From Gonatopus flavifemur (taxonomy: Eukaryota; Arthropoda; Insecta; Hymenoptera; Dryinidae): a stretch of DNA of 64,000 nt. Shown piece after piece: positions 1 through 11,683 of the stretch. Each line of letters begins with the position of its first letter. Within the stretch, counting starts at the first letter, position 1. The position numbers were made by a program, and so were the translations under genes. A model generated the notes under the pieces. The model was not told the DNA's origin. It saw nothing but the letters and a program-made list of their open reading frames with translations, and did not search any database. Location: contig JAFFJZ010000044.1 of the NCBI GenBank assembly GCA_018340375.1, positions 992,001-1,056,000 of the forward strand, written 5' to 3'.

Positions 1-171
1 GCGCAAGTTCCACGTGCCGGTAACAATTTTTGACGGAGTCCTATTCCGCCAAACCCGTTTGTACCACTCTCACTCTCTTATTCAAATCTTCGCACTCGGA
101 CTTTCCGAGTTAATTTTTAAGTCAGAGTATTACTAAATTCAGTGCATTCGAACCGTATCCAAACTCCTGAT

Positions 172-318
172 CAGCGTTGCCAGTATTTCCTAGAAAAACC
201 TTCAGCATCTGATGATTGGTCATTTCTTGTCAAACCGGCCAATCATATGCTCAATTTGGAAAGAAGTGACCAATGACGAAAAATCTGAAGATTTTTCTAG
301 GGAATACTGGCATCACTG
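172..318. mobile_element. 147-bp hAT-type MITE inside the 5' LTR
   Basis: The termini are CAGCGTTGCCAGTATT and, inverted, CAGTGATGCCAGTATT, so they fit the hAT consensus CAGNGNTGCCA. It is flanked by CTCCTGAT (164-171) and TTCCTGAT (319-326), an 8-bp duplication with one mismatch. The 3' LTR has the empty site (CTCCTGAT once, near 12822), which proves insertion. No coding capacity. Confidence 0.9.
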
Positions 319-554
319 TTCCTGATCCAGTTGACACCATCTACAAGATCTTGGTCGCTCACTTTGGATCCAGCTCGCCGCCAGATATTCAAAGGTCAGC
401 TTGAACGGAAGGAGGTTCGTGAATTATCCTCATATATACACACACATACACATACACATACTTTCTGCCATCAGGAACTATCTCGATGTCACTGTTAAAA
501 CTCTTCTAATTAGAAAGTTATTGTATCTGTCATTCCATTCTATTCGAATCGTTT

Positions 555-2134
555 TGTGATATGTCAACCAAAAACCTCATCTTCTGTTTTTATTCGTAGT
601 TGGAAATAATTCGGATCGCATCGTACAATCCCCTCAAAATGTATGAGAATCCAAATTGTTTCCACATTTTCAACAAAGGAGAAGAATCCAGAAAGCTGTA
701 CAATTTAATAATAATTCTAGAAAATGCAATTTATTCGTTTAACTCCGTTTCGCTTTCTCAATCCTTACTCTTTGAGCATTATCTCATATAGTTGAAATAT
801 TAAGCTACCTGAAAACGAACAGAAATCACCAAAGTGAACCATGATTGCAACCTCAGCAATCTCACATCCGGTCACATTCGATTATACGAGATTCACGACT
901 ACGAAATCCCGTAGCCACCTTGATTTCTCTTTGATCTTCCTCTTCTGCATTCTTTCACCAACTTATTTTCATTTACTGGAACATAGTTTCTCAAAAAAAA
1001 TACCATTAGACCATAAACACCTTTTAATTCTGAACATTTTTAACTAAACACAATTCAATTATCATTTTCTTTTAGATGACTTTAAATGATTCATACAATC
1101 TTTGAAATACACGTCGACTTTGAAAATCGCTGATGATGCTTCGAGCGGAGTCCAAAGTCCGGTATGTACCTCTGTTTCTTTCCCTTTCCTAATACCTCTT
1201 TCCCTTCCCGCACACACTACGAAATTATTGAGCATAACAACCGTGGAACTTTGCCGAATACAGCAAAAAACGCAATCACGCGATTCCCCACTCCCATAAT
1301 TAAGAAATCTGCACTCTTGTGAATAGAGCATGCATGATGAAAACAGTAGAGTACATTTTCGGGATTTATCGGGGACACGTCTTGTGCAAGAGATCGCGTA
1401 ATTCGCGGCTTCACCAATTAAAGTTATAAACAAGTCTTTGGGTACCGTGACACTGTCTCACAAGTTCCACGTGCCAGTAAATTCTTCTCTGACAAATTCC
1501 ACCTCGTCAGAAGAACCGACCATTAAGGCTCTCATATCATTCTATTCATTTTCGCACTCAAAAAGTTTATGTTTTGAGTTAGGTCGAATAAGAAATATCG
1601 TAGTGTAAATTCAGTGCGCGAACCACCGTCTAAGACGAGGGACCTAGGCTCCGAATTTTGGCTCCATTGGTTCCTCATTACCGTCCAATCATCCACACTG
1701 CTCCCTTCAGGACCAGCTCCAGCGAGATCACCAGCGATTCTTAATAGACAACAAAGAGTAAGAAAAGAAAACTGTATTACACACGCACACACACATCTTC
1801 CCACACTCACATAACTCCAAGTATTAATGTGATTTTGTTCTTAATTTAAATAGAGAAATATATTTGTCACTTACCTCACTTAACGATCTTCTCTTTCACT
1901 ATCTCCGAACTGCACATCCTCATTTTGTTCGAATTTTCATTTACAATCCTTGAGAACTCACGTTGAAGTTGTTTTGAGAATACGACTACGGTTGCCGCCC
2001 TAGGTCTTCTCTACCACCTTCGGCGAACTTAGAATCCGAACAAACCCACATGAGCGACTCGACCTAGCCGCTCAGGTCGTGTCGACAAATAAATAAATTT
2101 GCTACAGAGCGAAATCCTGTTTCGCTACGTAACA
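555..2134 (+). mobile_element. Solo LTR of a sister retroelement family
   Basis: This 1580-bp insert begins TGTGATATGTCAACC and ends CGCTACGTAACA, matching the LTR ends of the host element (TGTGATGTGCCCACC / GTAACA). It is flanked by GTTT at 551-554 and 2135-2138, a 4-bp target duplication. Its middle aligns loosely with the host LTR: CAAGTTCCACGTGCC near 1460, GCCGCTCAGGTCG near 2067, and AATAAATAAATT before the end. It carries no internal gag/pol, so it is the product of LTR-LTR recombination. Short open frames inside it look like chance. Confidence 0.85.
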
Positions 2135-2455
2135 GTTTTATCGTAATATTTTTCATTTGTTTTCTCTCTCTCTCTTTCTCTTTCCAAGAGAAATAAATAT
2201 TAATGCGAATAACACTCGCCTTAGAAACTACAGATCAATCTATCAGTTCATTTCTCTCCCCTTTCATCATTAAAAAGAAATCATTGAACATATCTACGGG
2301 TGCCGCCTTGGAATTTGAAGTTCCTCGGCAAGCTTAGAACGTTAGCAGACCCACACATTCGATTCGGTCCAGCCGCTCGGGCCGTTCCGAACAATAAATA
2401 ATTTGTGACGAAGTGATATGAACTACACTTGCCAATTTCACTTCGTAACAAAATT

Positions 2456-2475
2456 GGTGCCGGGTGTGGGGTTTG
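2456..2475 (+). promoter_or_regulatory. Primer binding site
   Basis: TGGTGCCGGGTGTGGGG starts four bases after the LTR end. Reversed, it reads as the 3' end of a tRNA (acceptor strand, then the second T-stem strand and a CTCAAAC loop, ending CCA). The exact tRNA is not assigned; it is similar to, but not the same as, the tRNA-Lys primer of gypsy. Confidence 0.7.
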
Positions 2476-4414
2476 AGATCTTCATCGGCAGTAAATATTT
2501 TTTTTTCCTTCATTCGATTCAATGAGGGTACTTATCGAGTTGATGAGATTTTGCTCAACAACGTAGTTTGTTCAATGACATTACAAAATTCGATTCATTC
2601 ACAATTTTAATCTCTTCTCCTTTGAAATGTAACTTTTCATTCATTGAAAGAGTTTCCTCCAATTAAACATTCATATACGACGAAGGATATCTCATTGTGA
2701 GAATTCTTTTCCTCGCGTTACTGTGTCAAACAATCGATTCTTTTTCGACGTCGTCGACGACGACGAACGTTGCATACGTTTCGTTGCATGCTGACGTCAT
2801 GCAACTACACGTGTTCTTCGCGATACTCTGAACTAAATACACACAATTCTTTCCTCTACCTTACACCGCTTCATCTCTTTACATGCAATTTTTCATTGAT
2901 TCTTCATGCTCTCTTGTTGAATTCTTATTTTTTTTCTCTTGTATCATATGTATGTAGTGTGATTGCAAACGGCAATCATACCTACTTTGTCGCATTTTTA
3001 CGTTACAAACAGTTCTCGAAGAACCCCAATCTTCTACAGTCGAGAACATAGGGAATTATATCATCCGCGATCAGGAAGTATACGAGTGGCTTCGTATACC
3101 GCAAACGGTTAAAACACGTTCTTCGGCATTGAAATTTTCGTTCTGTTTGGACATAGATGGTTCTCTTTCAGTAGATTTGTGGAAAAAGAAATAGATTGGC
3201 TTGCCCTTTGTTTGCTCGATCAGACTCTTCGTGTTCACGTAAAATCCTGAATCAAATCACTGGGTTCTTCCAGGTTATTCTTTATCTCTGCTTGTGAGAC
3301 ATATGACTGCATTCTGTGGTGTGTGTTTCACGAGAGGAGAATAATAACTTGGGACTTTGAGCATTTGGCGGACTTTTTCGATGGTCAGTGACTGCCTTTC
3401 ACGCGGTGCTGGTTCATTGTTAAGGCCCGTGAATGGTGAATGGTGATATTATCCTCAAACCATAGGGTCTGTGCGTTATATTGTTTTCCTCATTCGTAAA
3501 ATTTTCGACTGCAGTCAATGGTGATTGTTTTGCATTTGTGGGATTACAGCGTGTGGATAGAAATCTGTTGACCGATCATTCTAATTGACACTGACTGTAA
3601 TGGTGGTGAAACGATTGATAGGAGTGTCAGCAGATTGAGATTATAGAATTTGATCCGATTCTCGATTTTCTGCGGTATTTTCTCTCTCTTGTGAAGGATT
3701 TGACTGCATTCAGCGGTGAGTGTTTCATTTTGGAGAGCAACAGCGCGAAATTCTTCTACTGTGTTTACGAATTCTTCCAATCGTCGGTGACAGCCTCTTG
3801 TGGTGGTGCTTGATTGTTGTTAAGGTTGTAAATAATACTACAACGAGAATATCAAAGTAACTCCTTTAGAACCGAATACGGTGCATTTATCTTTTATTAG
3901 GAATTGCAGCCATCTCGTTGCTGTCGAGGAAGCTTGACTGCAGTCTGCGGTGAGTTTTCCTCTCAAACAGGAAATCAGGCTCCGAAATTTTTCATAAAGA
4001 GATTTTTCACCACGTTTTTTTTCCTTCCACTTACATTGACTACCTCGGTTTCGAGAAAATTCTGACTGCATGCTGTGGTAGATTCTCCTCCGGAACAAAA
4101 GAATTTTGTTTCCCGTCCACTTTCATGCCCTGACATTTGTTTGTCAATGCCTAAATCCGGTCGAAGAGCAGTCTTCGAAGGATTAAAGAGACAACTTTTC
4201 TGAAATCGAAATTTAATAAGAATCCGAACTTAGCAAGACTCTCAATCCGGTCCGTGTCAATTCAACGAGAATCTGAAATAATTTTTGATTCCTCTTCGTA
4301 AAAGGAGAAAGGTCCCCAAACTCACACTAAAATCTATTCTTTTAAAAAACAGAGGAAGGAAAAATACCCAATTTTTTTTCTTCTTCTTCTTTCGAACTCA
4401 CCTTCGAACACATC
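2476..4414 (+). other. Untranslated leader of the retroelement
   Basis: About 1.9 kb between primer site and gag with no convincing open frame. It includes a CG-rich stretch near 2748-2775 (repeated GACGTCGTCGACGACGACG-like units) and the degenerate repeats listed separately. A C/T-rich tract near 4371-4400 lies just before gag. Confidence 0.6.
3290..4090 (+). repeat. Degenerate leader repeats around TGACTGCA
   Basis: The motif GACTGCAKTCNGYGGTG recurs near 3306, 3508, 3700, 3937 and 4063. A longer unit of about 400 bp also repeats: GTGACTGCC...GTTAAGG near 3387 has its partner GTGACAGCC...GTTAAGG near 3787. The copies are strongly diverged. Their position, between primer site and gag, is where Drosophila gypsy carries its insulator repeats. 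Confidence 0.5.
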
Positions 4415-5752
4415 ATGGCGAATCAAGAACTAGATATCTCTCAAACATCCATTGAAGTCGCGAGATCTAATTCAGAATTCCGAGTCTGCGAACAACTAGC
4501 TCGCATACTCCTGTTCGACGGAAAGTCACCTCCGCTCGAAATTTTCTTACAGGAGGTCGATCGATTCAATAAAATGAATCCTGGGCTCGCCTAAGAAGAT
4601 ATAGTGAATAAAATTCGAACGCGACTCACTGGCCCTGCTCAATATTTCGTAGATGGAAAACAGTTCGAGGATTTAGCTGCATCAGCAAAACAACTTAGAA
4701 GTAGGTTTTCCACCCCAAAATCTTCCGAAGAAATAATGAGGAACTTGAAAACCACGGCCAGTAAACCAAACGAAACAGTGAGAGATTCTCTCAATAGATA
4801 TAGTTATGTGGTGCGTGACGCCAAATTGTACATAAAGGAAAATACTACACTCACGCAAGCGATGAAGAATCACATAAATGAAGCCGCGAAAACTGGATGT
4901 TTAGATGGACTTCCAGATAGCATCGCTAGATACGTTATGCTAGGGAATCCTGCCGACTATGACGAAGTCTGTAATCGAGCGATCGAAGCAGAGTCATAAT
5001 ACGGTGGATCCTTAGAAGAGTTCCACGATAACAGATTCACACAGCCTCCTCATTATCCTAGTCAACCAGAAGAATATTATCCATCCCTCTCTCATCGGTA
5101 TGAACATAGATCTCCGTTCTCATACGACCCTAATCCACCATCTACATCATATCACTCGCCAAACGTCTCATATCCACAATATCCTACACAATACGACCTA
5201 GCGCGAAGGAACTCACCCCGTCCAGAATCTCACGGACCCCCGCGCTATCCGAACGACACATACCCACCATATCCAAGGTATCTCAGATCTCACCCTCCAC
5301 AATCCTATGCCATGAATACCCCCGAAAAAGATCCCCGCTGGAGGAATGATAGCCCGTCTCCAACACGTTGGAGAGATCCAAATTACACGAACAATCCCCC
5401 CTATAGAGAATCAAGAGACAGAGACCGCGCATACGACTCTCGACAAGAAGATTCCGATACACAGATGAATGACGAAAGATCCAGGGGAGGACGAGAATTT
5501 CGTCCAGAGAGAAATCCTTATTCTCGAACGGAAGAAACTCGTTGTTTGCGATGTCAATCAAGATCTCAAACTCCACCACCGAATCGTTCACACTATTCAC
5601 CCCGTCAATCTCCTGCACGTTATAATATCCGAGATCACTCCCCCTCACAACGATCTCAATCTTTAAACTCCAACCGCGTTCATCGAAACCTTGGTGAATC
5701 GATGAGCGGAGACCCATCAAACAGTCGCCGAAAAGTCCGTTTCTCGCAATAG
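4415..5752 (+). pseudogene. gag pseudogene (errantivirus-like)
   Basis: The frame starts at the ATG at 4415 and runs to TAG at 5750-5752, about 445 codons, interrupted by TAA at 4592-4594 and at 4997-4999. The middle (4604-4999) looks like a gypsy-class capsid: mixed helical sequence with a NETVRDSLNRY stretch and a cluster of basic residues. The C-terminal third (5000-5752) is rich in Pro, Tyr, Ser and Arg and lacks a complete CCHC zinc knuckle; a lone CLRC is present. Lack of a zinc knuckle is common in errantivirus Gag. The packaging protein would form particles in the cytoplasm, but with two stops this copy cannot make full-length Gag. Confidence 0.75.
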
Positions 5753-5756
5753 ATAA

Positions 5757-6779
5757 CGAATCCCGATTGTTAGCTCGAGCCTCTCCTCCCACACTCTCTC
5801 ACTGAAGTCCAGTGAACTAATTAAAGAAGGAGGCGAATTTTTAATCGACACTGGCTCAGAAATCAACATCATCCATTACAAATCTCCAAATTCCGAATTT
5901 CAAAAAGACCGACGCACTTCGATCATAAGCATAGCTGGTTCAACACACGTTTTAGGAACAATAATCATGGATTTAAGCTTTGCGGGAAGAACAATAAACG
6001 CTTATTTTTACGGAGTGGACTGTAAAGTACCCTACGACGGAATTCTAGGAGCCCCTTTCCTCGTAGAAAACCAAACGGAAATCCCATCCCACCATAACAC
6101 AATAGTCAATGGAATTGCTCCAATTAAACCCATACATTTTTCTAACCACTGCGAATTGGAGGAAATAGTCGGAAACTTATCGCTTCATGAAACTGAAATC
6201 GAAAATAAATCTCCGAAACGAACGATTTCGAATAAATCCAACACCTTCTACTCCGCCCTCAATAACATAATCAAATTAGAAGATAACACAACTCAACAAG
6301 AAGATATTTTTTCAGGACCGAAGGACCAGTACGAAATCCAAACTCCCACTCATTTATCGGCGGAAGATGATGATTTTTCCACCGATAGTGGAGGAGGTTT
6401 TGGTGAATACATGGTAGATCCGAAAGAGGGTGACCAAAGAGTCCTTTTAATACATCAACTGTTACAGTTAGATAAGTTGAGTGCAGAATACAGAGAAATT
6501 ACCAAACCAATGATTATAGATTTTCCGGACGTATTTCACATAACTGGAGACTCATTAAAACAATGCACTACCATATATCATAGAATTCCACAAGTCGATT
6601 TTTCTGCAATCAACAAACCGCAGTATCCCTATGCACCAGCATTAATTGAAGAAGTTGGAAAACAAGTAAAAAATTGGGGAGAATTGGGAATAGTTATCGA
6701 ATCTGAGTCCCCATACAACGCGCCACTACGCCCTGTCCCAAAAAGGCTGGGCCAGATGGTGAAAAGAAATGGAGGATAG
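5757..6779 (+). pseudogene. pol pseudogene part 1: protease and start of RT
   Basis: The frame opens at 5757, four bases after the gag stop and one frame away from it. An aspartic protease active-site motif IDTGSE lies at 5844-5861, and the protease C-terminal ILGAPFL motif is near 6040-6062. An acidic spacer follows, then the N-terminal region of a gypsy-type RT (YPYAPALIEEVGKQV, SESPYNAPL) near 6620-6725. The frame closes at TAG 6777-6779; the sequence resumes in another frame, consistent with loss of one base in the A run near 6740-6745. Protease and RT would process Gag-Pol and copy the RNA; this copy is broken. Confidence 0.8.
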
Positions 6780-7430
6780 CCGTTGATTATCGTGCTCCGA
6801 ATGCGAAAACGGTCGATGATAACCCCAATAGTTTCAGTAAACTCTATTCGACCCAGGCACAACGAAGACCCAACTTTCACAGTGAATACCGACCAAAATC
6901 CTGCAGACAGAAGCTGCATCGCAGCTCGAGTCAGACAAAGACGAAAACTACAACAGGAACAAAATCCACAGACCGAAATAATCACTCCAGATGAAGATGC
7001 CCCAAAGGAAATGATCGAATCATCTCGAATTGTCAGCTCCTCGAGATCCAGTCTACTTCCTACTCTCACTCATGAAATAACCCTGAAGGACAAAGACCCA
7101 TCAATCCCATCCAACCCAAACCCAAATGCCAACTCCACACAATTTCCACAAAACTCAGATGACCCGACAACTCCCATAAATTCACCTATCCTCACTCCAA
7201 ACTCATCAGTCTCAAACATTTGGGACCCAACCTTATCAGAAACATTGAAGACATATGGTTTCTCCCCCTACCAAAGCCCAACTCACAGTAACTACGATTC
7301 AGGGATAATGTCCGACAACGACTCATCAACCTACAATAAAACAATGATACCTCAAGAAAAACTCGATCCTTTCCAAACGACATCTAGAAACGAAACTTTC
7401 CATACCCAACAGTTCAGTCGATTCCAATAA
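6780..7430 (+). pseudogene. pol pseudogene part 2: RT stub joined to spacer
   Basis: The RT motif WRIAVDYRAPN is readable at 6764-6800 in the shifted frame and ends near 6840. It is followed directly by a low-complexity, Ser/Thr/Pro/Asn-rich open frame (6783-7430). Its first part (near 6900-6960: AARVRQRRKLQ) resembles the basic spacer that normally lies after RNase H. The YXDD RT core and all of RNase H are absent, so an internal deletion of roughly 1.2-1.5 kb (inferred from the usual RT-RNase H size) lies near 6840. Confidence 0.65.
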
Positions 7431-7460
7431 AGAACATGAGATCACAAGAAAATGATTTGA

Positions 7461-9086
7461 AGAATTACTTATCCCCTAGAACACGAAAAACCATTATCTA
7501 ATGAAACTCAAAACACAACTCACAAAAATTCAAATCACGCCGATAACGTCACCTCCGTTCTTTCGTATACACCACTTCCACCTTCAAAATTCTCAGACAG
7601 ATCAGAATGCATGGTATCCATATCAGAAAAAACCTCAACTTGGATGGAAGATACTTATGCTCATTTTGCCCCCGCTGACGGAGTAATTGACGACATAACA
7701 TACAAAACCCTAGCGGAACTAAATTATATTCAAGCAGATAAAATCCGTAAACATCATCCACGAGAAGGAGAAATTTGAATTTCCGAAAGAATTTCATCTC
7801 GCACATACACCATAGTAGCATCACATAATTTCAGGGAAAAGATTAAATCTGACGATTCAAAAATTTTCCTACAAGATTTGAAAGATGCTATGGACGAAGA
7901 TAACATACGTACCATTCGAGTCAATATCCCAACCAGACAATTTTTACCCCTGTAGCCTAAACACATCAAATTTTTATCCCAAGAAATCTTTACGAACCCA
8001 GTTTACGGAATTACATTGTGTACGAGAGAGATAGAAACACCTCCATCAGAAATCAGACCGCAAATCATAAAAGAATATCATGAAAGTTTGTTTGCTGGTC
8101 ACAAAGGCGTTGGTAAAACATATAACAGAACACGCCAATATTATTTTTGGAAGAGAATGTTCGAAGATATCCAAACATACATCAAATTTTGTAAAAGTTG
8201 CCAAGAACAAAAACTCGTTAGAATCAAAACAAAAGAACCAATGTTAATTACAGATACGCCGTCAGAACCTTCCGATGAAATTGCATTAGATATTGTAGGA
8301 CCACTCCCAATTACTCCCGGTGGAAACAAATACATTCTAACGATGCAAGATACATCTACAAAATACTGTCTCGCCATCCCTATTCCCAATGCCAGAGCAC
8401 CAACAATAGCCGATGCATTTGCTCGCTATTGCATTGCCACTCTCGGTGCACCGAGATGTATCCTGACTGATAGAGGTGAAGCATTTGTAGGGAATGTTCT
8501 ATCCCAACTGGCTGAAATCTTCAAAATCAAACAAATTTCAACTTCGGGTTATCGCCCACAATCTAATGGATCCTCAGAACGTAGCCATATTGTTCTAACC
8601 GAATATTTGAAACATCACATGGAATGCCATGAAGACTGGGACATACTTTTTCCGTTCGCAATGCTCTCATATAATACTTCTACACATGAAGCAACAAACT
8701 TTTCACCCTACGAACTAGTCTTTCGTAAACAAGCCCGATTACCGTCATCATTTTCACGTACAGAGGAATTACAAACATATAACTCGTACCTCACTGAATT
8801 ATTCCCTCACCTAGACAAAATTCGAGAAATAGCCCATAAAAATCTAGTAAATTCAAAGCAAAAATCAAAGCAACAGTATGATAAGAGAGCCAATGAAATA
8901 GAATTCTTTCCCGGACAAATAGTATACGTTTTGAAAGAACCAAGAATAAGCGAATTCGACAAACATTACCTAGGCCCCTTCTGAATTTTAGAGATCACCG
9001 AAAATAATAATGCTTCAATTCAGACAGATGAAAATTGATATATCACGAAACATCTTGACAAACTAAAACTGGCTCACATACATTAA
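7461..9086 (+). pseudogene. pol pseudogene part 3: integrase
   Basis: One frame runs 7461-9086 with stops at 7776-7778, 7953-7955, 8982-8984 and 9036-9038. The stretch 8016-8984 is fully open (322 codons). It carries the HHCC zinc-binding domain (YHES...GHKG, CKSC), then the catalytic core with ALDIVGPLP, ILTDRGEAF and SNGSSERSH, so D, D and E are all in place. The C-terminal part reads ILEITENNN and HLDKLKLAH after the stop, as in gypsy-class integrases; no chromodomain is seen. Integrase inserts the cDNA into the genome. It is the best preserved part of the element but cannot be expressed as one protein. Confidence 0.88.
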
Positions 9087-10997
9087 CATACACAAATTCA
9101 TTCAGCCATATATAGCAGCCATTATTACGGCCATTTAATAACGCACGAATATATATATATCGAGTTCTAGAGCAGCCATTAATACGGCTGAGATTAAAGA
9201 AAGAGAGAAAGAACCTAAACCTTCAAACAAAGAGAATGAGAAAGTGAGTGGAGTGATAAGCAAAGTAAAGCAGTATACAATCTCACATAAATCCCGCCCA
9301 TCGGTCAATCATAGCAATGCCATACGATTCCATGCATGTATCCGCGCACATGCACGATATACTAAGGAAACACCATGCATACCTACCTCCTACAATACAA
9401 TATCGAAGTATATGCTTCCACGCACGAGCTATCGCCGTCTATTCCATCCCTCACCATTCGTAACATCGAACTTCATTCTCGACGTAACGTGACCAACGAA
9501 GAACAGAATCTTCCACAGAACGGGATACAAACCATACATGAGACAATGATTTTCCTTCATATTCATCGAAGTAACGTCAATTATGTGTGAAGGGATATAG
9601 TTATACATGTTGTGCATAAATAACATACGCCAATTGCGAATCGAATTTTTCATGAAATAATATTTCAATGTTTGAAATGATATCGAAATCACGATTCCTT
9701 CACGCATAAGAGATAGTATACCCGAGAAACATATGAGGACCACGAACGACGGAGTTATCGCCGTCCATTCGAGCTCCATCCAAACGTAGTTGCTTTCATT
9801 CTCGCATCCGTACAGAATACGATGAAGCATCTTACCACATATAAGCATACATGGTATAACGTGATGCAAGCTTTCTCCTGAGTCATCGAAGATAAACTCA
9901 TTTAGGGAAAAAGAATAAAAATGACATTGACAAAATTGGTATCCAATACATCCACAATATACACATACACGAAAAAAAAAAGTGTATGTAATTGGTTACC
10001 ACTCGTTCTAATTCTCATGGCGACTTTTTGCATAGGAAGTTGATGATCACTCGCAATTGAGCGACCATTCATATGTTAACCTATCGTTTCCATGGTGATG
10101 TAAACAGTTCCTGATACTTACCACAATTTTGAATGGTACTTATTACAATTTTGGAATATCTGTCACCAAGTTTTCATTTTTTCTAGTAAATCGTTGCCAT
10201 ATACTTCTCTCAGTGTATATACAACAAATAACATTTCCCAATTTTTTTTCAGACTTTCCAATTATTTCCAAGATTCAAAATTTTTTTTGCTCCTCTACAG
10301 TTTCTTTTCTTCTCTCTCGATATTTCCTAAAATCTCTCGAAATTTCAAAATTTCCCCAAATTCCCCAGAATTTTCAAAATTTTCCCGAATTTTTCAAAAT
10401 TTTCAAATTTTTCAAAATTTCTTGACCTCTTCAGAATTTCCCGAATTTCTCAAATTTTTCAATTTTTTCCAGGATATCAAATTGTTTCCAATTCCTCGAA
10501 TTTTTCGATGATTCTCAAATTTCCGCAAATTCCTCAGAATCCTCGAATTTCACAGAAATTTCAAGTTTTTATCCATAATTTCAAACTTTTTCTCGATCTG
10601 CGAATCCAGGAACATAGTAACGTATAAGACCAATGGTGAAACTAAATGCCCCTAGTCTCCTCAGTTCTGATATAAACACAAGTATTAGATACGAACCGAT
10701 TCTTTCAATAAAATAATACACCAATCAATCTACTCCTCTTATGAATCAGCGTCGGACATTCCACTCCGCTTTTTCCACTCTGATTTTTTGCTCCAATCCC
10801 AACGTTGTCGAAATTTCGCTTTGATGATTTTCGCATTGCTTCAACATCATGAGACGACCAGGAAGAACCTCTAACGTCATCGGAACAACCAAAGGGAACT
10901 CGGAGGAAAGGAAAATACAGAAGAAACCACCTACCCTACACTGTCAAAAATTCCTAAAATTTCAATTCTCAAATTTTCACTACAGATGACTGTTCCC
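9087..10997 (+). other. Decayed pol-env junction and env surface region
   Basis: No open frame here resembles a protein family. Two diverged direct copies of GAGYTATCGCCGTCYATTC-containing sequence occur near 9426 and 9748, about 320 bp apart. A T-rich low-complexity block fills 10240-10600. The env surface portion would be expected here and seems lost or replaced. Confidence 0.45.
10240..10600. repeat. T-rich low-complexity block (TTTTCAAAATTTCCC-like)
   Basis: Short variants of TTTTCAAAATTT, TTCCCGAATTTT and TTCCAAATT are repeated many times with no constant period. The frames open across it are compositional artefacts. Confidence 0.7.
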
Positions 10998-11000
10998 TGA

Positions 11001-11528
11001 CAACCGATCACGCCAACACATACTATTCGGCACATTACCAACGATTGGGACATCAGTGCAGATGCAATATCTCTGGACGAAATCGAGGAAAAATCAAGAG
11101 GAATACAACACCGACGAAGGAATGAACTCGTCTCACACATCACATTCATGGGAATACCGTCATTTATAGGGATAATATCAACAATGGCAATCATTGTGTT
11201 GATATACAGGAGATTTGGAACCACCTGCTCTTCCAATAACACGTATCTATCACCAAGATCGAAGCGCTCCAGACAACCCAGAATCCACTACCCCCATACT
11301 GAAGATCACATCGCCGTAGAAATGCATCCAGCATCGACTAGACTAGCATTGCCTCCACCACCGCCACCAACAACTACACAAACAGAACCTCCCCATAAAT
11401 TTGAGGGACACCACAACATAAACAAATCATCACACGAACATACAACAATTTCCAATAGGCCGAAAGAACAATTCAAAACTCTAGCAACACAGTCTTTGAA
11501 TTCGCTGGATGTGACAGATTTTCTCTAA
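11001..11528 (+). pseudogene. env transmembrane-domain remnant
   Basis: Open frame from 11001 to TAA 11526-11528. It contains NDWD (about 11046-11057), an acidic helix with LDEIEEKSR, a basic RRRN, a hydrophobic span MGIPSFIGIISTMAIIVLIY (11148-11207) and a proline-rich tail. The same order (NDWD, acidic helix, basic patch, membrane span, Pro-rich tail) is found in the env-like ORF at 31588-32658, which supports the assignment. Errantivirus Env is a membrane fusion glycoprotein; only its membrane anchor region is left here. Confidence 0.65.
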
Positions 11529-11670
11529 TCATGAGGTCAATAGCACTATCAATTTATCACTCCGTTTATAGGAAATGCACAGAGAAAAAAACAGCGAGTT
11601 TTTGTTCGGTACATTTTTTTTCTATTCTGGACCAACCATGTGGAAACGTTCCGTTCCCCCATGCTTGATC

Positions 11671-11683
11671 TTGGGTAGGGAGG
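11671..11683 (+). promoter_or_regulatory. Polypurine tract
   Basis: TTGGGTAGGGAGG lies directly before the TGTGATG start of the 3' LTR; it would prime plus-strand DNA synthesis. Confidence 0.8.

Larger units (their letters stand above)
1..2451 (+). repeat. 5' LTR (3' part), interrupted by two insertions
   Basis: Bases 1-550 and 2139-2451 align base by base with 12656-13358 of the 3' LTR. They share the CA-rich microsatellite, the AATAAA signal about 55 bp before the end (near 2387) and the terminal GTAACA. Relative to the 3' LTR it contains an extra 147-bp MITE and an extra 1580-bp solo LTR. Confidence 0.88.

Noticed and set aside
1062..1810. Minus-strand frames of 90-123 codons
   Set aside because: They lie inside the solo LTR and show no family features.
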